64,000 nucleotides of DNA from positions 124,001 to 188,000 of the forward strand of contig CAVSRU010000003.1 of NCBI GenBank assembly GCA_963730535.1, read 5' to 3'. The number at the start of each line of letters is the position of its first letter. Position 1 is the stretch's first letter. The position numbers and the translations under genes were made by a program. Below, piece by piece: positions 1 to 8,251 of the stretch. The notes beneath the pieces were generated by a model, which saw nothing but the letters and a program-made list of their open reading frames with translations, made no database searches and had not been told where the DNA came from. This DNA comes from DASSUW01 sp963730535 (GTDB lineage Bacteria > Actinomycetota > Thermoleophilia > Solirubrobacterales > Solirubrobacteraceae).

Positions 1-1
1 G

Positions 2-343
2 GCAGAACTACGGATCGAGCGGCGCCTGGAGCCTGCGTTGCCGCTCTCGCAGGAGCAAGAACTGGTCGTCTACCGCATCGCACAGGAGGCGCTCACGAAC
101 GTCGCCCGGCACGCCGACGCCACCGCGGTGCAGCTCCACCTCGCGCAGACGAACCGGCACGTCGTCCTGACCGTTCGCGATGACGGCGGCGGACTTCCAC
201 CGGGCGCCTTCCGGTCCTCCCAGGGCATCCGCGGCATGCGCGAACGCGCCATGCTCATTGGAGCCCAGCTCACCATCGGGGAACCGGCGGCTGGCGGCAC
301 CGAGGTTCAGCTGTTCATCCCTCTCGAACCGAGAACCGCATGA
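2..343 (+). CDS. Sensor histidine kinase, C-terminal ATPase part (truncated by window start)
   Basis: This is the last 113 residues of a histidine kinase; the start lies outside the window. The frame is open from base 2. It shows a GHKL ATPase domain of the NarX/DesK type: an N box (EALTNVARHA), a G1 box (DDGGGLPPG) and a G2 box (GIRGMRERA). The stop TGA overlaps the ATG of the next response regulator as ATGA, so the two are translationally coupled and very probably form a two-component pair. The input domain and phosphorylated His are not visible. Confidence 0.9.
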   Translation, partial: AELRIERRLEPALPLSQEQELVVYRIAQEALTNVARHADATAVQLHLAQTNRHVVLTVRDDGGGLPPGAFRSSQGIRGMRERAMLIGAQLTIGEPAAGGTEVQLFIPLEPRTA

Positions 344-999
344 CAACCCCACTGACGACCAACATCCTTGTAGCGGACGACCACCCGATCGTCCTGCGCG
401 GACTGCGAATGGTGCTCGACGCCCAACCCGACCTCGCGGTGGTCGCGGAGGCCACCGATGGTGACCAGGCCGTCGAGCTGGCCGTCTCGGACGAGATCCA
501 CCTGGCGATCCTCGACATCTCGATGCCGCGTAAGACGGGACTGCAGGCCGCGCGTGAGATCACGCACCGCAAGCCAGAGGTGCGCGTGCTCATGCTCTCG
601 ATGCATGACAGCGAGCAGTACCTGTTCGAGGCGATCCGCGCCGGCGCCTCCGGTTACGTGCTCAAGAGCGCCGTCGACCGCGACCTCGTCGAGGCCTGCC
701 GCGCCGCAATGCGCGGCGAGCCGTTCCTCTACCCAGGCGCCGTACGCGCGCTCATGCGCGAGTACCTCGACCGCGCGCGCGCCGGCGAGGCCTTGCACAA
801 GGAGCTGCTGACACCGCGCGAAGAGGAGATCGTCAAGCTCGTCGCCGAGGCGCACACCAACGAAGAGATCAGCGAGATGCTCTTCATCTCTAAGAAGACG
901 GTGGAGCGCCACCGGGCGAACATCCTCGAGAAGCTCGGAATGCGCGACCGTGTCGAGCTCACCCGTTACGCGATCCGTCGCGGCCTCGTGCAACCCTGA
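340..999 (+). CDS. NarL/FixJ-family response regulator
   Basis: 219 residues. An N-terminal receiver domain has the acidic pair D13/D14, phosphoacceptor D59 (LAILDISMP) and conserved K109 (YVLKS). A LuxR/GerE helix-turn-helix follows at about 157-212 (LTPREEEIVKLVAEAHTNEE, then KKTVERHRANILEKLG). It should be phosphorylated by the kinase whose 3' end overlaps its start codon (ATGA), and then bind DNA as a dimer. Full length for the family. The target genes cannot be read from the sequence. Confidence 0.95.
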   Translation: MTTPLTTNILVADDHPIVLRGLRMVLDAQPDLAVVAEATDGDQAVELAVSDEIHLAILDISMPRKTGLQAAREITHRKPEVRVLMLSMHDSEQYLFEAIRAGASGYVLKSAVDRDLVEACRAAMRGEPFLYPGAVRALMREYLDRARAGEALHKELLTPREEEIVKLVAEAHTNEEISEMLFISKKTVERHRANILEKLGMRDRVELTRYAIRRGLVQP

Positions 1000-1098
1000 C
1001 GCCGGCCGACGAGTCACGGTCAACTGCACCTTGCACGACGGCGACCTGCGGTCGGCACCCCATCGCCGACGGCGAGGCAGGCGCGCACACTTGAGCCA

Positions 1099-1713
1099 AT
1101 GCTTCGCGTCGCACTCTTGGATGATCACCCCGCCGTGCTCGCCGGTTTACGCCGACTCATCGAATCCGAGCCGGATCTGACCGTCGCCGCCGTCGCGTCG
1201 ACCGCCCACGAGCTCGCAGACGAGCTCGACGGCTTGCGTCCCGACGTGCTTGTGCTCGATTACGACCTCGCGCGCGACGATGGGCTGTCGCATTGTCGGC
1301 GGATCAAGAGCCGCCCACAGCCGCCGCCGGTGATCATCTACTCGGCGTACGCGGGCCCAGCCCTGACGCTGGCAGCGCGTGCCGCGCAGGCCGACGGGGT
1401 TGTCGACAAGGCCGACCGTGTGTCAACGCTGCTGACCGCGCTGCGCAGAGTCGCGGTCGGTGACGTAATGATGTCTCCGGTGCCTCGCGACGTATTCGAG
1501 GCAGCAGTCGGAAGGCTCGACGACGCCGATCTGCCCGTCTTCGCGATGCTTCTCGACCGCGAGCCGGTCGCCTCGATCGCGGGCGCATTGCGCATGGACA
1601 GCGCCGAGGTCAGTCGGCGCGCGCAACGTATCGTCGGGCGCCTTCGCCCCGGGCGCGATGCCCGCGCGCACGATCAGGCGATCGCGAGTGGGCAATCGCA
1701 CCGGATGGATTAG
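1099..1713 (+). CDS. Response regulator-like protein with degenerate output domain
   Basis: 204 residues. The receiver domain is intact: D8/D9, phosphoacceptor D54 (LVLDYDLARDDG) and K105 (VVDKADR). The C-terminal part (about 150-190) keeps a helix-turn-helix-like stretch (VASIAGALRMDSAEVSRRAQ) but lacks the usual GerE signature, so DNA binding is uncertain. It lies 99 bp behind the preceding regulator on the same strand and may belong to the same signalling cluster. No good ribosome site is visible before the ATG. The function is a family-level guess. Confidence 0.8.
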   Translation: MLRVALLDDHPAVLAGLRRLIESEPDLTVAAVASTAHELADELDGLRPDVLVLDYDLARDDGLSHCRRIKSRPQPPPVIIYSAYAGPALTLAARAAQADGVVDKADRVSTLLTALRRVAVGDVMMSPVPRDVFEAAVGRLDDADLPVFAMLLDREPVASIAGALRMDSAEVSRRAQRIVGRLRPGRDARAHDQAIASGQSHRMD

Positions 1714-1911
1714 CCGGCGCCGCAGGTGATTCGAGACGCTTGGCTCGACCTGAAGGACCACGAGTGGTACTCGTGTCGCCTCACTTATCGCCGGCCTCAA
1801 GCCGCTAGCGATTGCAGCGCACGACGAGATCCCACGACAGCCGCTGGACCGTCAGCCGCTCGAGCAGGGTCGGACGGCGTGTGCGCTCCGGCGAGACGCG
1901 CGCGGCGAGCG

Positions 1912-2412
1912 CTACTCGCGATTTCGTGGCCGCGCGCCGAGCCAGTCCGCCGGTCCATTCGGCGGCAGCTTGAGCACGAGCAGCAGGATCACGGCCGTCG
2001 CCGCGAAGTAGCTGTAGAGCGAAGCGGTGCCCGCATTATTGCCCGTCGACGTTTGCCCAAAGGACAGGCAGGCGAAGTTCAGCAGAGCGAGCGCTAGCGC
2101 GACGAGCAGGAGCGACTTCCGCCTGTGCGGGAGGAATTCGCCGCGCACGAGACTGAGGAGCATCAGCAGGAAGATGCCGAACTCGAGGATGCCGATGATC
2201 GCCCATGCCGCATCAACGCCCGGCACCTTGTCGATGAACGTTCCTTCGAACTGCTTCTTGAGCGCCGCTGGGGCGTGCCCGTCGTCGTCGAAGAGCTTGG
2301 ACTTTCCGGAGTAGAGGAATCAGGCGTGGTGGACACCAAGCTCCTCCGCTGCCAGGTTCCACGTGCGGTATTCGTGTCCTCTCGGGCCTATCCGAAAATC
2401 GCTCTGGCATCA
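1912..2412 (-). pseudogene. Small multi-pass membrane protein, probably decayed
   Basis: The only intact frame is 104 codons from GTG 2226, with three hydrophobic helices (AWAIIGILEFGIFLLMLLSL, SLLLVALALALLNFACL, YFAATAVILLLVLKL). Coding-like sequence continues upstream in the same frame (WNLAAEELGVHHA, stop, FLYSGKSKLF). It is interrupted by a TGA at 2320-2322 and has no start codon in frame; an ATG exists at 2412 in another frame. I read this as a gene with one nonsense change and probably one frameshift near 2370. A functional short protein from GTG 2226 remains possible. The family is not identified; it is loosely DoxX-like in layout. Confidence 0.5.
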
Positions 2413-2620
2413 CGCCGCCGATCCTCGCGCGTCGGACTCAGACTCCCGGACTGATCTGGGTTTGGTCCGCGGCGGCGCGGTGGCGCCGCGGGCGCGACGG
2501 CAGCGGCGATTCCTGCTCGACCTCGAGCACGTCGGCTGGGCGTGTGCCGCCGCGTTGCTCGTGATGCGACCAGCCGCGGACATGCAGCGACTCTGAAGCG
2601 TGGGTAGCGTTGGTCCGGCC

Positions 2621-3766
2621 ATGGACCGCTCGCCGCAGCGCGTCGAGATTGTCGTCCCCGTGCGCACGCTGCTCGTGCTGCTCGGCTTCAGCCTGCTCGT
2701 CGTGCTCGCCGTGCTGTCGGTCGGCACGCTGCTGTCGATCTTCGTCGCCGCCGTGCTCGCACTCGGACTGGACCCGGTCGTCACCGCGCTCGTACGCCGC
2801 GGCTGGGGGCGCGGAAGGGCCGCGGTCGCGGTCTTCGGTGGGGTATTCGCCGCCGTTTCGGCGATCGTGCTGGCCACCGCCGCCCCGCTGTGGGACGAGA
2901 TCGTCGAGTTCGCGAACCAGCTGCCGGCGTTCTGGGACGACCTCACGAACACCGCGGTCTTCGAGCAGTTCATCTCGACGGCCGACGCGGACGACAAGGT
3001 ACGCAACGCGCTCAAGGACCTAGCCGCCGGCCTGCCGGACGCCGCTACGACGCTGCTCGGGATCGCGGGCGGCGTGTTCGGCTCGGTCCTGTCGCTCGTC
3101 ACGCTGACGTTCCTCGCGCTGTTCCTGCTGATGGAGCGCCCGGCCATCACCGACTGGCTCTTCGGCTTTGCACCGCCCGAGGCCGAGCGCCGCTGGCGCC
3201 CCGTGCTCGAGGAGTCGATCCTCGCCGTTTCGTCGTCGCTGCTCGGGAACGTCGCGATCTCGGTCGTGGCCGGTACGGTCGCCGGCCTGTCCGCGTGGGC
3301 GCTCGGCCTGCCGTTCCCGATCGTGCTCGCCGTGATCGCCGGCTTGCTCGACCTGATCCCGCAGGTCGGCGCGACGATCGCGTCGGTGATTCTCGTCGCC
3401 GTCGCGCTGACCGAGAGCACGACAGCGGCCGTCGTCATGCTCGCAATCCAGCTGATCTACCAGCAAGTCGAGAACTACGTCGTGTATCCGATCGTCTACC
3501 GGCAGGCGGTCGAGCTCTCGGCGTTCACCACGATCGCGGCGGTCATGATCGCCGGCTCGCTCCTCGGCGTGGTGGGAGCGATCCTCGCCGTGCCGTTCGC
3601 GGCGGTGATCAAGATCGTGGCGCGCGAGGCCGGCGCGCCGCGGCGCGCGCGGATGGCCTCGCTGCGCTCAGAGGACGAGCGCCTTGATCGCGATCAACAG
3701 CCCGCCGCGGGCTCCGGCGAGCCGGGCCGCGCAGAAGCCGCAGCCGCCGATCAGCCCCAGTCCTGA
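2621..3766 (+). CDS. AI-2E family transporter (PerM-like permease)
   Basis: About 381 residues from ATG 2621; GTG 2600 in the same frame would add seven. The protein has several strongly hydrophobic segments in the N-terminal 90 residues and from about 150 to 345. It carries the family-typical stretches DLIPQVGATIASV and QQVENYVVYPIVY near the C-terminal helices. The family includes TqsA-type signal exporters and Na+/H+ antiporter-like members, so the substrate is unknown. It ends in a charged cytoplasmic tail. A TAGCGT box lies 10 nt before ATG 2621. It stands alone, and the next gene is convergent. Confidence 0.9.
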   Translation: MDRSPQRVEIVVPVRTLLVLLGFSLLVVLAVLSVGTLLSIFVAAVLALGLDPVVTALVRRGWGRGRAAVAVFGGVFAAVSAIVLATAAPLWDEIVEFANQLPAFWDDLTNTAVFEQFISTADADDKVRNALKDLAAGLPDAATTLLGIAGGVFGSVLSLVTLTFLALFLLMERPAITDWLFGFAPPEAERRWRPVLEESILAVSSSLLGNVAISVVAGTVAGLSAWALGLPFPIVLAVIAGLLDLIPQVGATIASVILVAVALTESTTAAVVMLAIQLIYQQVENYVVYPIVYRQAVELSAFTTIAAVMIAGSLLGVVGAILAVPFAAVIKIVAREAGAPRRARMASLRSEDERLDRDQQPAAGSGEPGRAEAAAADQPQS

Positions 3767-3848
3767 CCACTTCGGGAGGCTCGCCTGCAATCACGAAACG
3801 GACGGTCGGCGGGGACAAGAGTCCCACGAAACCGAGACCGGATGCGAC

Positions 3849-4940
3849 TCAGACCCGGTAGAGGAAGGCGTAGACGGCGGAGGGGCCGGCCTGAGTCCAC
3901 TCGGCGAGGCAGTAGCGGCACATACCGCCGTCGTCGGCCTCGACGTCGATGGTCCTCGGCGGGCGACCTTCCACGATCTCGGCCTCGAGGCGCCGGCCGG
4001 CGAGAGGGCCGCCTTCGAGCAGGGCGATGATCGTCGGGCCGGCCGATCGTGCCGGGGCGGTCGCCTCGAGCGACGGCGTTGGATACGGCGCCACACTCAC
4101 CTCGCCGGTCGGCTCGCCGGCGCCAGGGAGCCGCGCGGCGGCGTACCGCACGAAGCGTTCGAGGGGTGGATAGAACTCGCTGGTGGTCATCGGCCGGCGG
4201 GCGAAGTGGGCGAGGGGCTCCTCGCCCTGCGCGCCCTGCCCCGGCTGCCGCATGGCGATGCGGACCTCGTCGGGATCGATCTCGATCACGTTGTAGGACG
4301 GCGGCATGGTGCCGCGCACCCGCAACGTCGAGACGGTGCCCGAGTGCACCACGCGCACCCCGGAGATGCTCCATACGTACGGCACGTGCCGATGTCCGGA
4401 CAGCACGAGGTCCACGCCAAGCTCACGCAGGATCGCCATGACGTCACCGGCGTCGCGGAGGTTGTTGACGTCGCGCCCGGTGCCCGGGACCGCGAGGATG
4501 TGATGGTGGATGACGACGATCCGGGGTCCCTCGGTCCAGTCCCGGAGCGAGGCGTCGAGCCAGCCGTAGTGCTCGCGCCCGACCTCGCCCTCGTCGACGT
4601 CGGGCTTGGTCGAATCGATCGCCACCACCCTCGCACGACCCTCCGCGACATCGACGGTCGTGACCGAGTCGCGGGACCCGAAGAAGTCCTCGAAGTGCCG
4701 GTACCCGACATTGCGGGCGTCATGGTTGCCCATCGTCACGACGACGTCGCGGCACGCCAGCTCGTCCAGGAACTGCCTGCACTGCTCGAACTCGCCGCGA
4801 TAGCCCTCCATCGTGAGATCGCCCGCGACGACCACGAGGTCAGGCGCGAGCTCGTTGGCCTCCTCGACGGCGGCCCTCAGCAGCTCAGGGCGGAACAGTC
4901 CCGCCCCAACGTGCAGGTCGGACATCTGGACGATCCTCAC
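3849..4940 (-). CDS. Calcineurin-like metallophosphoesterase
   Basis: 363 residues. All five metal-binding blocks of the family are present near the N-terminus: D8-x-H10 (SDLH), D41 (AGDL), N72/H73 (MGNHD), the His cluster 145-147 (VVIHHH) and H183-x-H185 (SGHRH). This arrangement matches CpdA-like cyclic nucleotide phosphodiesterases and related phosphatases; the substrate is not predictable. The C-terminal 120 residues do not belong to the catalytic fold and I do not recognise them. It follows a NarL regulator on the same strand after 3 bp, so it is probably in the same operon. Confidence 0.92.
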   Translation of the reverse strand: MRIVQMSDLHVGAGLFRPELLRAAVEEANELAPDLVVVAGDLTMEGYRGEFEQCRQFLDELACRDVVVTMGNHDARNVGYRHFEDFFGSRDSVTTVDVAEGRARVVAIDSTKPDVDEGEVGREHYGWLDASLRDWTEGPRIVVIHHHILAVPGTGRDVNNLRDAGDVMAILRELGVDLVLSGHRHVPYVWSISGVRVVHSGTVSTLRVRGTMPPSYNVIEIDPDEVRIAMRQPGQGAQGEEPLAHFARRPMTTSEFYPPLERFVRYAAARLPGAGEPTGEVSVAPYPTPSLEATAPARSAGPTIIALLEGGPLAGRRLEAEIVEGRPPRTIDVEADDGGMCRYCLAEWTQAGPSAVYAFLYRV

Positions 4941-4943
4941 GGG

Positions 4944-5657
4944 CTACTCCGTGTCAGAGCGCAGGAACCTCAGGACCGCCAGCACACGCCGGTGGTCCGC
5001 TGCCGCGGGCGGCAGGTCGAGCTTCGAGAAGATCGAGGTCACGTGCTTCTCCACGGCACGCTCGCTGACCACGAGCGCCTCCGCCATCGCGGAGTTGGAG
5101 CGGCCTTCGGCCATCAGTCCCAGCACCTCGCGCTCCCGCGGGCTGAGGGCCGCGAGCGGATCCTCGCGCCTCCGGCGACCGAGCAGGAGTCCCACGACCT
5201 CGGGATCGAGAGCCGAGCCGCCGGCGGCCACGCGGCGCACCGCGTCGGTGAAGGCCTTGACATCGGCGACGCGGTCCTTGAGCAGATAGCCGGTGCTCTC
5301 GGTGGACTCGGACAGCAGCTCGAGCGCGTAGACCTCGTCGACGTACTGGGAAAGCACGAGCACGGCGGTGTCGGGGTGCTCAGCGCGGATCCGGTGGGCG
5401 GCGCGCAGGCCCTCGTCGGTGTGGGTGGGCGGCATGCGCACGTCGACCACCGCGACGTCGGGCTTGTGCGCACCGACCTTGCGCAGCAGGTCCTCGGCGT
5501 CGCCGGCCTGGCCCGCAACCTCGAAGCCGGACTCCTCCAGCAGCCGAGCGATGCCCTCGCGCAGCAGCACCGAATCGTCGGCGATCACCACACGGCAACG
5601 ATCGCCGTGGTCGCCCTCCCCGACCTTTCTCGCGCGCCCGACGGCGTTCGTGGTCAT
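4944..5657 (-). CDS. NarL-family response regulator
   Basis: 237 residues from ATG 5657, preceded by a GGGAG-like site. The frame is open further upstream to 5729, but that stretch is unlike the family. Receiver: acidic pair near 27-28 (IADDS), phosphoacceptor D72 (VVDVRMPP), conserved Lys in GYLLKDR. A GerE helix-turn-helix follows (LSPREREVLGLMAEGRSN to VEKHVTSIFSKL). It is closely similar to the regulators at 5726-6397 and 55892-56536 (shared GYLLKDR and ALDPE blocks). It lies downstream of the kinase-regulator pair and probably belongs to that operon. Confidence 0.92.
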   Translation of the reverse strand: MTTNAVGRARKVGEGDHGDRCRVVIADDSVLLREGIARLLEESGFEVAGQAGDAEDLLRKVGAHKPDVAVVDVRMPPTHTDEGLRAAHRIRAEHPDTAVLVLSQYVDEVYALELLSESTESTGYLLKDRVADVKAFTDAVRRVAAGGSALDPEVVGLLLGRRRREDPLAALSPREREVLGLMAEGRSNSAMAEALVVSERAVEKHVTSIFSKLDLPPAAADHRRVLAVLRFLRSDTE

Positions 5658-5725
5658 GGCTCCCGATCGTTCATGTCTCGAGCCTACGCGGCCAGGCGTT
5701 CGCTCGCATCGCCGATCTCGCCGGC

Positions 5726-6397
5726 TCACTGCGCGCGGATGTACGTGAGGACCGCCAGCACCCGGCGATGTCCTTCGGCGTCGACCGGGAGGTCGAGCTT
5801 GCTGAAGATGCCTGCGACGTCCCGCTGGAGGGCATGCTCGCTGATGCCGAGGTCGTTTGCGATCGCGAGGTTGGACCGTCCCTCGGCCATGCCGGCGAGC
5901 ACGTCGAGCTCGCGCTCGCTCAGTGCGTCGAGTGGACCGCCCCGGCGGCGGCGCTCGAGCATCTGGGCGACGACCTCGGGGTCAAGTGCCGAGCCGCCAC
6001 GGGCGACCTGCCTGACGGCTCCCGCGAAGCCGCGCGGCTCCATGATGCGGTCCTTGAGCAGGTAGCCGATACCGGTGGTGCTCTCCTCGAGCAGCTGGAT
6101 CGCGTAGCTCTCTTTGACGTACTGGGAGAGGACGACCACTCCTGTCTGCGGGAGCTCTGAGCGGATGATGGCGGCGGCGCGTAGGCCCTCTTCGGTCTGG
6201 GTCGGTGGCATCCGGATGTCGGTGACGACGACGTCGGGCCGGTGCTTACGCACTTGGCTGAGGAGCTCCTCCGCGTCGCTGGCCTCGCCGACCACGACGA
6301 AGCCGGTGTCCTCGAGCACGCGGACGACGCCGGCCCTCAGCAGGAACGAGTCCTCGGCCACGACGACGCGCAGGGGAGGGTCGTCCTCGCTGCTCAC
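5726..6397 (-). CDS. NarL-family response regulator, kinase-coupled
   Basis: 223 residues. Receiver domain with E15/D16, phosphoacceptor D60 (VVTDIRMPP) and GYLLKDR; C-terminal GerE domain (LSERELDVLAGMAEGRSN). Its start codon overlaps the stop of the histidine kinase by 4 bp, so it is the likely cognate regulator. The recognition helix region (ISEHALQRDVAGIFSKL) has QRDVA where most relatives have EKHVT, so its DNA specificity may differ from its neighbour's. Confidence 0.93.
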   Translation of the reverse strand: MSSEDDPPLRVVVAEDSFLLRAGVVRVLEDTGFVVVGEASDAEELLSQVRKHRPDVVVTDIRMPPTQTEEGLRAAAIIRSELPQTGVVVLSQYVKESYAIQLLEESTTGIGYLLKDRIMEPRGFAGAVRQVARGGSALDPEVVAQMLERRRRGGPLDALSERELDVLAGMAEGRSNLAIANDLGISEHALQRDVAGIFSKLDLPVDAEGHRRVLAVLTYIRAQ

Positions 6398-8118
6398 GTG
6401 CAGGGGAGGTGTGCTCGCAGCCGGGTGCCGCGGCCTGGAGGGCTCGAGACCTCGAGCGTGCCGCTGAGCGCCGCGACGCGGTCGGACAGCCCGCGCAGTC
6501 CGGAGCCCTCGCTGGGCATGGCACCACCCACCCCGTCGTCGCTCACCTCCACCAGCAACTGCCCGTCGACGCGCTCGACCCGTACGGTCGCGTGGCCGGC
6601 CTGCGCGTACTTCGACACGTTGGTGAGCGCCTCCGAGACCACGAAGTAGGCCGCGGTCTCGACCGCGGCGGGGAGGCGACCGGCGGCGCGACCGACGACG
6701 TCGACCGGGACGGGCGCTCGCGCCGCAAGCGCGCGCACCGCCGGCTCGAGCCCGCGCTCGGACAGCACCGCCGGATGGATACCGCGCGCGAGATCGCGCA
6801 GCTCCTTGAGGCTCTGACCCAGTTCGTCGATCGAGCCGTCGAGGAGCGCCGCGGTGTCGGAGTCGTCGGTCACGGTCATCCGGGCGAGGCGGAGATTCAG
6901 CGCCAGGGCGACCAGCCGTGACTGGGCGCCGTCGTGCAGGTTGCGCTCCAGCCGCCGGCGCTCGCCGTCGGCCGCCGCCACCAGGCGCGCACGCGAGGCG
7001 CGGAGCTCGACCAACCGCGCGCGGAGCTCGGCGTCGAGGCGCTGGTTCTCGAGCAGGAGGGCGGTAGCCGCGCCGGCGGCCCGCACCGTGTCGGTGTCCT
7101 GCGCGCGATCGTGCACGATCGCGGCGACGTGCCGGCCCTGGTGGTCGATCTCGGTCACGGTGCGACGGGCGTCGTCAGCGCTGGGCAGCTCGGCTGGAGT
7201 TCCATCGACGTCGACGTAGCGGTCGAGCTCGGGCATCCAGAACGCCAGCTCCAGGGCCGGGTCGCCGAGCGCTCGCGCCAGGCCGTCGCGCAGGTCGGCG
7301 CGCTCCGGCGTGTCCCCGAGCTCGCCCATCAGCACGCGCACGCCGCGCGAGCCGGAGAGGTCCGCGCGGGCGAGGCCCGCGAGGAAGGCGAACGGCGTGG
7401 CGGCGAACGCCGCGAACGCCATCCACAGCAGCGCGTCGACACGGCTGGCGGCGTAGGCGGCGACGAGGGCGAGCGCCACGCCGCCGCTGACGAACAGCGG
7501 CACGAGGCTGCGCCGCTCGGGCGCAGTCGCCGCGCGCCACTGGCGGACGAGCATGACGACGGCGACGAGGCAGAGCCCGAGGCTCACGAGCGCGCCGAAC
7601 GCAAGCGCGGCGTCGCTGAGCCCGGCGTCCCGCTCGATCAGCAGGACGTTGCGCGGACAGCCGCCACGGCAGTCCGTGATGACCTCGTCGGCGTCGCTGA
7701 CCAGCAGGGCCGGAACCGGCGCGAGGGGTATCAGCACATAGCTCGCCGCTACCAGCCGGCGCCGCGCCCGCGTCGGCAGGCGGCCGGTCGGGAAGCTCAG
7801 CAGCGCGTGTCCGAAGATCGGGCCCCAGAGGCCGCTGGCGACGATGCCGAGGGTGAACACGAGCGGCGCATCCGAGGCGTAGAGCGGGCCGAGGAACCAG
7901 GCGAAACCGACCAGGACCATGAGCAGCCCGAAGCGCGACTCGGGCCGCCGTCCCCACGCGTACAGACCCGCGCCCACGAAGCTCCATCCGACCGCGGGCC
8001 CGAACACCACCCACACGTCGGGATCGGAGAAGTGCTCGCTGCCGAGCACGAGCAGCACGTCGCCGACTCCGCAGAGCAGGGCCGCCGCCGCGATGGCGAG
8101 CGTCCGACGCGCCGTCAT
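6394..8118 (-). CDS. NarX/DesK-type sensor histidine kinase
   Basis: 574 residues. The first half is a chain of hydrophobic helices (about residues 1-250) with short loops, so the sensor is membrane-embedded. One extracytoplasmic-looking loop contains two cysteines (DCRGGCPR). A GAF-like linker follows, then a HisKA_3 dimerisation helix with the phosphorylated His (ERRRLERNLHDGAQSRLVAL) and a GHKL ATPase domain (SEALTNVSKYA, SDDGVGG, GSGLRGLSDRV). It heads a minus-strand operon with two NarL regulators and probably the phosphoesterase. It is divergent from the hydrolase operon. Confidence 0.95.
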   Translation of the reverse strand: MTARRTLAIAAAALLCGVGDVLLVLGSEHFSDPDVWVVFGPAVGWSFVGAGLYAWGRRPESRFGLLMVLVGFAWFLGPLYASDAPLVFTLGIVASGLWGPIFGHALLSFPTGRLPTRARRRLVAASYVLIPLAPVPALLVSDADEVITDCRGGCPRNVLLIERDAGLSDAALAFGALVSLGLCLVAVVMLVRQWRAATAPERRSLVPLFVSGGVALALVAAYAASRVDALLWMAFAAFAATPFAFLAGLARADLSGSRGVRVLMGELGDTPERADLRDGLARALGDPALELAFWMPELDRYVDVDGTPAELPSADDARRTVTEIDHQGRHVAAIVHDRAQDTDTVRAAGAATALLLENQRLDAELRARLVELRASRARLVAAADGERRRLERNLHDGAQSRLVALALNLRLARMTVTDDSDTAALLDGSIDELGQSLKELRDLARGIHPAVLSERGLEPAVRALAARAPVPVDVVGRAAGRLPAAVETAAYFVVSEALTNVSKYAQAGHATVRVERVDGQLLVEVSDDGVGGAMPSEGSGLRGLSDRVAALSGTLEVSSPPGRGTRLRAHLPCT

Positions 8119-8155
8119 GTGGTGAATCCTGACGCCTCGCGCCCGGGCTGGCTAG

Positions 8156-8171
8156 GTACGGCTGGCCGCAC
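8156..8171. promoter_or_regulatory. Near-perfect inverted repeat between kinase and hydrolase operons
   Basis: GTACGG-CTGG-CCGCAC: 6-bp half sites with one mismatch and a 4-bp spacer. It lies in the short divergent gap between the kinase operon and the hydrolase operon. The same arrangement, perfect, occurs at 56536-56551. Candidate operator for one of the NarL regulators. Confidence 0.4.
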
Positions 8172-8251
8172 TCGGTCTGCCACTTCGTCGGCGCACGGAC
8201 ACCAGTCGGCTCCCATGGCCGCGCCGGCCTGTCGACGTGAGGCTTGCGGAG

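Noticed and set aside
1714..1911. Possible short gene between the response regulator and the decayed membrane gene
   Set aside because: Only Arg-rich random-looking translations appear; no promoter or ribosome site was seen.
2413..2599. Gene remnant ending LEHVGWACAAALLVMRPAADMQ
   Set aside because: There is a short open frame but no start, no ribosome site and no convincing family resemblance. I regard the gap as empty.
3684..6065. Plus-strand open frame of about 790 codons
   Set aside because: It is antisense to the phosphoesterase and two response regulators, which have clear catalytic motifs. The translation looks random.
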